A program made the position numbers and the translations under genes. DNA of 56,839 nt, taken from Patescibacteria group bacterium. GTDB lineage: Bacteria; Patescibacteriota; Kazan-3B-28; UBA10110. The stretch lies in the NCBI GenBank assembly GCA_016936175.1, contig JAFGPN010000018.1:1-56839 (forward strand). The letters run 5' to 3'. Under the pieces are notes generated by a model. It had not been told where the DNA came from. It was given only the letters and a program-made list of their open reading frames with translations, and made no database searches. Positions 50,364 through 56,839 of this stretch are shown piece by piece; within the stretch, counting starts at the first letter, position 1, and each line of letters opens with the position of its first letter.

Positions 50364-50459
50364 GTCTTCGCTACCTTCAGTAGCTACGCCCGGCTTACGC
50401 CACCATAGAGACAAAAGCGAAGACTGCCCTGCGTAGCTCGAAGAGTGAAGCATGGGCCC
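50364..50459 (+). repeat. tRNA-3'-end-attached two-hairpin element, copy 3
   Basis: GTCTTCGCTACC...AAAAGCGAAGACTGCCCTGCGTAGCTCGAAGAGTGAAGCATGGGCC. Confidence 0.85.
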
Positions 50460-50486
50460 TCGATTATTCTTGCTCAACCAAAAACT

Positions 50487-50897
50487 ATGGCTCAAGACCC
50501 ACTCGAACAGACAAAGAGAAAGCGCAAGTTGCGTTCCCAAATCTTAACGGCGGTCTTCGCCAGTGTCTTAGTGTATATGGCAGTGGGCACCGTCGAGGCT
50601 CTTTGGCAGAACTACGCCATCAATAAAGAGATCAACAAACTAAGAGCTGAAATCGTTCGACTCCAAGAGGAGGGTCGCCAGCTAAAATATTTAATCGCCT
50701 ACCTGGGTACCGAATCATTTAAAGAGCGAGAAGCTCGACGCAAACTGGGATACAAAAAACCCGGAGAACAGGTATTAGCCCTGCCCAATTCAATCTTAGA
50801 GGAGTTGTCTCCTGGGCAAGCTAACGGCAGTGATGACTTGGAGCTCAAGCCCGAGCTATCCAACCCCCAGAAGTGGAGTGAATTCATCTTTGGATAG
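50487..50897 (+). CDS. FtsB/DivIC-like septum formation initiator
   Basis: TM followed by coiled coil NKEINKLRAEIVRLQEEGRQLKYLIAYLGTESFKEREARRKLGYKKPGEQV. Confidence 0.88.
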   Translation: MAQDPLEQTKRKRKLRSQILTAVFASVLVYMAVGTVEALWQNYAINKEINKLRAEIVRLQEEGRQLKYLIAYLGTESFKEREARRKLGYKKPGEQVLALPNSILEELSPGQANGSDDLELKPELSNPQKWSEFIFG

Positions 50898-50928
50898 CTC
50901 GGTTATAATAAAAACTGATTGATAATTG

Positions 50929-51002
50929 GGCCTGTAGCTCAGCGGTAGAGCAGCCCCCTCATAAGGGGTTGGTCGCAGGTTCGATCCCTGCCGGGCCCAC
51001 CA
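50929..51002 (+). tRNA. tRNA with CAT anticodon (Met or Ile2)
   Basis: GGGCCTG/CGGGCCC acceptor, CCTCATAAGG arm, CCA. Confidence 0.93.
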
Positions 51003-51155
51003 TTCGACTACGTTGCTCTGGAAGAGCAACTTCGCTCATGGCCTTTGGCCAAATATACGATAGTCGAATGTCTCGAGCGTAGTCGAGAGGCAAAGTGTTC
51101 ATTTGTCTTCCCACTGGACAGCCGCTCGTTCCTCTGTTAGCATTTACAGGGTCGA

Positions 51156-51230
51156 CGCGGGGTAGAGCAGTAGTAGCTCGCCAGGCTCATAACCTGGAGG
51201 TCGCAGGTGCAATTCCTGCCCCCGCTACCA
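51156..51230 (+). tRNA. Initiator tRNA-fMet (CAT)
   Basis: CGCGGGG...CCCCGCT-ACCA with unpaired 1-72 position; CCAGG CTCATAA CCTGG. Confidence 0.92.
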
Positions 51231-51374
51231 AGCCCACATGGATTGCAAAACAAAGGGTATAATTGCTATGATGTATCCGAGATTGGTAAGTCTCCTTAAA
51301 ACTTCCCCACCGGGAAGTTTTTTATAATTACCCCGGATCGGGCAAATTATATTCTCTAAGAAGGGAGCAAACAG

Positions 51375-51740
51375 ATGAATAATGACAATCTCCAGGGTCT
51401 GCTGAAGATGTGCGATCAAAAGGACGAGCAGATTAGTGGCATAATTGTGTTTGATATGGATAGCGGCAAGTCGCTTGCCTCCACTTTTTCGTCCGAATAT
51501 GACGCCAAGACCATAGCCATAGAGCAAGCACTAACAGCCCTCGATGAAGATCGGATCATGAAGTTGGACCCAGTCGGCCCTAAAAATTGGGCGATGTACT
51601 CGTACGACAGAAAAGTTGTGGCTACTGTTAAAATCCGAGGCTCCATTTGGTTATCTTGCGAATACAAAACCGAGAAAGCCCCCAGTGCCGCTATAGAAGA
51701 TGCCCTGGAAATAGCGCTAATGGCCAATGATAAACTCTAA
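51375..51740 (+). CDS. Hypothetical protein, possibly roadblock/LC7-like
   Basis: 121 aa; GIIVFDMDSGKSLAS; RBS AAGGGAG upstream. Confidence 0.6.
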   Translation: MNNDNLQGLLKMCDQKDEQISGIIVFDMDSGKSLASTFSSEYDAKTIAIEQALTALDEDRIMKLDPVGPKNWAMYSYDRKVVATVKIRGSIWLSCEYKTEKAPSAAIEDALEIALMANDKL

Positions 51741-51760
51741 AAGATAGTCCCCAAGAACTC

Positions 51761-51790
51761 AAAAGCGCCCCGATTAATCGGGGCGCTTTT
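51761..51790. terminator. Bidirectional terminator between convergent genes
   Basis: AAAAGCGCCCCGATTAATCGGGGCGCTTTT. Confidence 0.85.
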
Positions 51791-51801
51791 AGACGCAATA
51801 G

Positions 51802-51993
51802 TTACTTTTTGCCCCAGCGGGTAAACAACTCGTAGAGAGCTGCTAAGCCGACCAGAGCGTAGATCACACGAGAAAGCGTACTCATGTCACCAAACAAGGT
51901 GGCAACCAGGTCAAAATTAAAGAATCCAACTAAACCCCAGTTAAGTCCACCAATGACGACCAACAAAAATGTAATCCAACCTAATGTGCTCAT
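51802..51993 (-). CDS. DUF378 family small membrane protein
   Basis: LVVIGGLNWGLVGFFNFDLVATLFG. Confidence 0.9.
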   Translation of the reverse strand: MSTLGWITFLLVVIGGLNWGLVGFFNFDLVATLFGDMSTLSRVIYALVGLAALYELFTRWGKK

Positions 51994-52273
51994 GATGATA
52001 ATTCCTTGGTTACTAAAAACTTCATCGGTCCCCTACTCTTATTTTATCAAAAATACCACCACTCAGCGGATTTCCAACCTTACTTGCCTCCCCATATCCT
52101 ATACAGAGAATACTATAACCTATTTAGGGGAAGCCGCGAGGCAATAATTTATCAATTTAGAACTTTCGAAAAGGAGCTTAGACAAACAGATCGGTTACAG
52201 AATCTACGGAACAAAATAAGGCAAACGCAGTCTGGTGATGAGCTATTTATTTGCCCCAAAGCCCTCCCAACAT

Positions 52274-53110
52274 TTAACCTTGTTTTTGTATCTCCACTTG
52301 ATGCGGAAATGGAATCTCTATATTCTCGCTATCAAAAGCTTCTTTGAGCATCTTTCTAAATTCTCGGCTCAACTCCCATTGCCTGCCAGGTTGCACTTTA
52401 CCCAAAATCTTCACTATCATAGCCGAATCAGCAAACTCTTCTACTCCCGCCAATTCAGGTGGTTCGACAACATCCTGATTATCAGCCTGAAGCCTTCTGC
52501 CAACTTCGTTAACTATCTGCTTTAATTTCTTCAAATCTGTACCATAACCTACTCCAACATCCCAGTTAATCCGCGCCCAGCCCTTCGTCAAATTGCTGGC
52601 GATAGTTATCTCGCCATTGGGTACGTGATGCTGGGTTCCATTTAAATCACGTAGTACCGTCCGACGTAAATCAAAATCTTCTACTGTTCCGGTTACTCCG
52701 GCTACTTTAACAATATCTCCCTCTGAATACTGATCCTCAATTAAGATAAATATCCCGTGGAAGAGGTTTTTTACCATATCCTGCGCTCCAAAACCTACCG
52801 CAATGCCAATAATGCCGGCACCAGTAAGTATTGGAGCAATGTTAATACCCAGCTCTACAAAAATCATCAAAAGGACTATCAAAAAAAATACCACTCCCAG
52901 AGTCTTGGTAAAAACTTGATGGAGAGTATCAATTCGTTTTTTTCTGCCAAAATCTGATCTCTTGCCGATTACGTGTTTGGCTAAAACCGAGGTTAACAAG
53001 CGTCTAATCAAGCTGGATATCGCCAGCTGAGCAACCACACCCGCCACAATAATAACAGCAACCTTTAACCCGGAGGTCTGCAACCACAAAATCAAACCAT
53101 CATAATTCAT
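52274..53110 (-). CDS. Small-conductance mechanosensitive channel (MscS family)
   Basis: ILTGAGIIGIAVGFGAQDMVKNLFHGIFILIEDQYSEGDIVKV. Confidence 0.95.
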   Translation of the reverse strand: MNYDGLILWLQTSGLKVAVIIVAGVVAQLAISSLIRRLLTSVLAKHVIGKRSDFGRKKRIDTLHQVFTKTLGVVFFLIVLLMIFVELGINIAPILTGAGIIGIAVGFGAQDMVKNLFHGIFILIEDQYSEGDIVKVAGVTGTVEDFDLRRTVLRDLNGTQHHVPNGEITIASNLTKGWARINWDVGVGYGTDLKKLKQIVNEVGRRLQADNQDVVEPPELAGVEEFADSAMIVKILGKVQPGRQWELSREFRKMLKEAFDSENIEIPFPHQVEIQKQG

Positions 53111-53294
53111 ACGTCTACTATAACAGAATCAAAAAGCTCGCTCTAAAAGCGACTGATTTATTCGTGGCGGCGCCATGAGCCTGTCGAATGGCTCCCCTTA
53201 TTGGACCGTCTTAGTCTCCTGACCCTACGGGTCGTAGACCCAGGAGGGAACTTTGGATTGGGTGAAAGTGAGAAAACAGTTGGATGAATATGGG

Positions 53295-53660
53295 TTAAAA
53301 GGCCATCCACAACAACCAACCACCCAATATGAGTAACGCTAATGCTTCAAGAACTTGGTGGTATTTAAAAGCCTGTGCCTGTTTGTGAATAAAATCTGGA
53401 AAACCGATTTTCATAATTCCCTTGATCATAGTGCCCCATCCCAACACAGTTATTACCACTGTCCAGTCAGCAACCCAAACATTATGCAATATTACAGTCA
53501 CCAACCCCATCAAGAAGCTGATATAGCCTGTGGCAATAACAAATGCCTTGTCTTCGGTCATCTCTATGGTTCTGCCCAGCTGTTTAGTTATCAGAGCCAA
53601 CAAACCAAAAGCTAAAAAGAAACTGCCCCAAAGTTTTGCAAAAAATATTGAAACCTCCAT
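53295..53660 (-). CDS. Membrane protein
   Basis: 121 aa, 4 TM-like segments. Confidence 0.7.
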   Translation of the reverse strand: MEVSIFFAKLWGSFFLAFGLLALITKQLGRTIEMTEDKAFVIATGYISFLMGLVTVILHNVWVADWTVVITVLGWGTMIKGIMKIGFPDFIHKQAQAFKYHQVLEALALLILGGWLLWMAF

Positions 53661-53778
53661 TGTTGTTGCTTTAATTGAATATCACTCTCATCATACATCA
53701 ATCCAAAAACTCGCCCCACAAGCGACTAATTTAGACTTAGCTCCCTCTACTGGATAAATTTAGAACTTTGGTAACAAT

Positions 53779-54045
53779 TTATTGATTTTGGGAGTTTTTA
53801 GATTTCCCCGATATTGATGATGTAGCTATTAAGCCTATCCCGACAATACCTATAATAGTTGCGATACCTGTAGTATTTTCTCCTAAAATACTACCATTCC
53901 ACATTAAGAAAGCGCCTGTTAAAGCTAATAAAATTCCTAATATAAATAAAGGTCTGTTTATGGTAATTCTTCGTATGTTCTTCCGAAATACTACCATTAA
54001 CGCTAACAAGACTACTGCTATGGCTAATAAAATTTTTAGTATCAT
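53779..54045 (-). CDS. Small membrane protein
   Basis: 88 aa, hydrophobic. Confidence 0.6.
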   Translation of the reverse strand: MILKILLAIAVVLLALMVVFRKNIRRITINRPLFILGILLALTGAFLMWNGSILGENTTGIATIIGIVGIGLIATSSISGKSKNSQNQ

Positions 54046-54494
54046 CGTAATTTATATTTTAAACAAATTATTCCTATTCCATTTTACCAAGTTTTATTCC
54101 TTCCCAGGGTATTTGGCTCTTCTGTCGGATGACAGACGTCGCTAACATGTGGCTCCGGGGGGCGGATTCCGCTCCGCTAGAACCTGTCGCCCCGGACTAG
54201 TCGGGGCTCTTCGGACCCTTGCGGTTCCGACGTCCGCTCCGATTAATCGGAGCGTTCTGCCTCCACTGCGGGGAAACTCCCGTTTCCCCGACCCCTTTCA
54301 CAGGGTTCGAGTCCACCCAAACAACGAAAAACCACCAGAAGATTCTGGTGTTCTTTCAGGGCTCAACAGCTTGGCTCAGAACCCCCCACCAACGTCAGCC
54401 CTCCGTAGCTCCTAAAGGAGTTGGAGCGAAGGACGGGAGGAGATAATTCGGAGGTTTTGGTCGGGCTCGAACGCAACTGGGTTAATTATAGAAC

Positions 54495-55865
54495 CTAGGC
54501 GACCGAGGGTGCGATTTTCCTGCGAAAAATTAGGTCATAGAGTAGAACTATCAGAACACCCAGAGGCGTTGTAATAATGAATGTGTTTTCCCCTACAAAA
54601 GGATAGGCGGCAAATAACACTATAACGGGAACCAAAATCGCATAAAAACTGGCTTCCGGCGAAAATCTTTTACCATAGATTCCTACAAATATCGGTGGGA
54701 TAAAAATCAAAGCCAGATAAGTCACCAACAGAGACAGGGTAATAATATTGGGTACTAAAAAGGCCAACACAAAGCCAAATATCCCAAATGCGGCAGTTAA
54801 AATGCGAGCATACAGGATATTCTGCCCTCTACCTCGCTCTCTTTCTTGCAAAAAAGCTTTGTACAGTATGGTAGAGCCACCTATTAGTAAACTATCAATT
54901 GAGGACATGATAACGGCTAGGATAGCCGCAAAGCCAACTCCTGCGAGCCACCCAGGCAACAAGCTATCCATCAAAGCAAATATAGCAGTCTCGGGCTTAA
55001 CATCTCCTAATGATACAGTTGCTACCAAACCTAAGAACAATATCAAAACCCCCAGAATCAGCATAAAGGGGATACTAATAAAGAACGAGTTGCGAGCCAC
55101 CCTTGAGTTCTCAGCCGATAACACTCTTTGCCAATGAGCTGTGTTCCCTAAATAGAGAAATCCACTTAAAACTATCATGCCAATAAACCAACCCATCCCA
55201 CCAAAGGCAAGTGGATCAAGATGCCCTGCCGGCAACTGCGATAATAAGTTTGATATCCCACCGACATGGTTATAACCCATCACGGCCATAACTATAAACG
55301 CTAAGGAAAATATCCAAAATTGCACAAAATCTGTCAGAATATCTATCTTCAAACCGCCAATCGATGTGTACAACACTGTGACGGCAGCCACCACTAATAA
55401 TGCTAAATTGTAATTTACACCGATTAACACTGAGGTTAATGAGGCCAGAGCTACAGCTTGTACTCCAATCCATATGGTGAGCAAAAAAAGCTGTAGAATG
55501 CTAACGAGCATTCCATTTTTGAAATCGAATCTCTGCCTAAAGAAATCCACAATAGTATAGGCATTATACTTATCACCAATGATTTTTATTTGCTTAGCCA
55601 AAATACCTAACACAACCATTCCGGCTACTAATGAGATGGGCAGAGCTATCCCATAAGAGATACCCGACCGATACACCTCAGAGACTATGGCTACAGTAGC
55701 GCCAGCTCCCACCACCGTAGCGATAGTGGAGAATGTCATCATCCACAAGCTAGTTTTTCTTTTATTCAGAAAATAGGCATCAAGTGATTCTCGCCTAGAG
55801 AAAAACCATGCCATTCCGAACAGCAAAACTAGGTACACCAACAAAACAATAATTTTGATATCCAT
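54495..55865 (-). CDS. Sodium:solute symporter family protein
   Basis: 13 TM-like segments; TTFSTIATVVGAGATVA, GGLKIDILTDFVQF, AAILAVIMSSIDSLLIGGSTI. Confidence 0.92.
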   Translation of the reverse strand: MDIKIIVLLVYLVLLFGMAWFFSRRESLDAYFLNKRKTSLWMMTFSTIATVVGAGATVAIVSEVYRSGISYGIALPISLVAGMVVLGILAKQIKIIGDKYNAYTIVDFFRQRFDFKNGMLVSILQLFLLTIWIGVQAVALASLTSVLIGVNYNLALLVVAAVTVLYTSIGGLKIDILTDFVQFWIFSLAFIVMAVMGYNHVGGISNLLSQLPAGHLDPLAFGGMGWFIGMIVLSGFLYLGNTAHWQRVLSAENSRVARNSFFISIPFMLILGVLILFLGLVATVSLGDVKPETAIFALMDSLLPGWLAGVGFAAILAVIMSSIDSLLIGGSTILYKAFLQERERGRGQNILYARILTAAFGIFGFVLAFLVPNIITLSLLVTYLALIFIPPIFVGIYGKRFSPEASFYAILVPVIVLFAAYPFVGENTFIITTPLGVLIVLLYDLIFRRKIAPSVA

Positions 55866-56057
55866 GCCTGAATTATACATTAAAACCAACTAGATAATTT
55901 GTTCCCATAGCTCTATATTTAATGCAACTGAATCACTTTGCTCCCGACTTCGCTCTCCGAGCTACGACGGGCAGGCACGCACTGGTTGGCTCCCCTGTTG
56001 GATAAGTTTAGAACTTTGGATTGGGTAAAAGTGAGGAACGAACTGGATGCATTAAGT

Positions 56058-56786
56058 TTATTTAACTGCCCCAAAGACAATCAAAACCTTGTAATCGTCT
56101 AACCCTTCTCCCCTTTTATCACTCGGGGATATGAATTGCCTTTCTGCAACATCAATATACTGTTCAAGATATTCTAATGCTTCTTGGTCATCCTTCATTG
56201 CCAAGTTATGTGATGGAATAGCAGGACCTATTGGTAAGCTCAGGATTATCTTATCTCCGACAAAGCGATGAATGTTCTCCCAGAATAGCTCTGGCTGGTC
56301 TAAGTGTTCTATCGTCTCAACGGCTACAAAAAGACGTTTGCCATCAATAATCTTGTTCTGAATATCATTCCAGCCTTCTTTTGACTGGATATCTGATTTT
56401 ATCAGCTGAACATTTGAAACTTTAAGATAATCCACAATCTCTTTTGCCACTTGTATAGCTGAATCATAGTGGTCAACCAACAGAAGTGGTTTATTTTTCA
56501 ATCCACTAACATCATCTTGCAGATAAAGATACGGCAAACTAAATCCCAGCTCTATAATCTGGTCAAAATCCTGATACTTCTTAAATAACAAGTCATACCG
56601 CTGATTGAACCATAGACTATCATCCCAGAAGTTCTGTAAATGGACTAAACGGGTTTTGACATCTTCATAAACCTCATTCCCGTATTCGTTAAAGTGGTTA
56701 TTGTAAAACAATCGGTGTTGTTTGAGCTGGTTTTCTGTGACCGAAAACTTACCTAGCAAATAATCTAATAGCTTAGTCCTATCCAT
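56058..56786 (-). CDS. SAM-dependent methyltransferase-like protein
   Basis: IIELGFSLPYLYL; VAVETIEHLDQPELFWENIHRFVGDKIILSLP. Confidence 0.75.
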   Translation of the reverse strand: MDRTKLLDYLLGKFSVTENQLKQHRLFYNNHFNEYGNEVYEDVKTRLVHLQNFWDDSLWFNQRYDLLFKKYQDFDQIIELGFSLPYLYLQDDVSGLKNKPLLLVDHYDSAIQVAKEIVDYLKVSNVQLIKSDIQSKEGWNDIQNKIIDGKRLFVAVETIEHLDQPELFWENIHRFVGDKIILSLPIGPAIPSHNLAMKDDQEALEYLEQYIDVAERQFISPSDKRGEGLDDYKVLIVFGAVK

Positions 56787-56839
56787 AAGTTAAATATATC
56801 ACAAAATCCGCTCTACAAGCGAACATTTTGTGTTGGCTC

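Noticed and set aside
54149-54446. ORFs 54149-54415 and 54219-54446
   Set aside because: They translate a palindrome cluster and terminator region; no homology-like features.

Overview
The window looks like part of a Patescibacteria/CPR-type chromosome: short intergenic gaps, small membrane proteins, a membrane-anchored Clp-type AAA+, and a CPR-like 16S. It carries mostly housekeeping genes: clpP-tig, PBP1A, tyrS, recG, comEA-like, HtrA, LCP, M23/LysM, xerC/D, NUDIX, recO, hrcA-grpE-dnaK-dnaJ with CIRCE, lepA, EamA, murJ, ftsH, tilS, divIC/ftsB-like, mscS and an SSS symporter. It also has seven tRNAs and one unlinked 16S rRNA gene. Two signals stand out. (1) The 16S gene (minus strand, ~27132-29292) is interrupted twice. 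A ~277-nt ORF-less group I intron sits in the decoding region, with the exon junction GAAGU|CGUAAC equivalent to E. coli 1495/1496. A ~435-nt insert in helix h6 (V1) encodes an S23/IVP four-helix-bundle protein and is bounded by inverted heptamer repeats. (2) A layered population of short palindromic elements sits at gene ends. At five loci (lepA 5' end, xerC/D 3' end, tRNA-Leu 3' end, tRNA-Ile 5' end, a CAT tRNA) a broken remnant of the gene terminus lies directly next to an intact copy. Deleting the element restores the conserved codons or tRNA sequence (IIAH^IDH in lepA, RE^VHKAFH in xerC/D). Everything below was read by eye from the sequence; no search or folding program was run.
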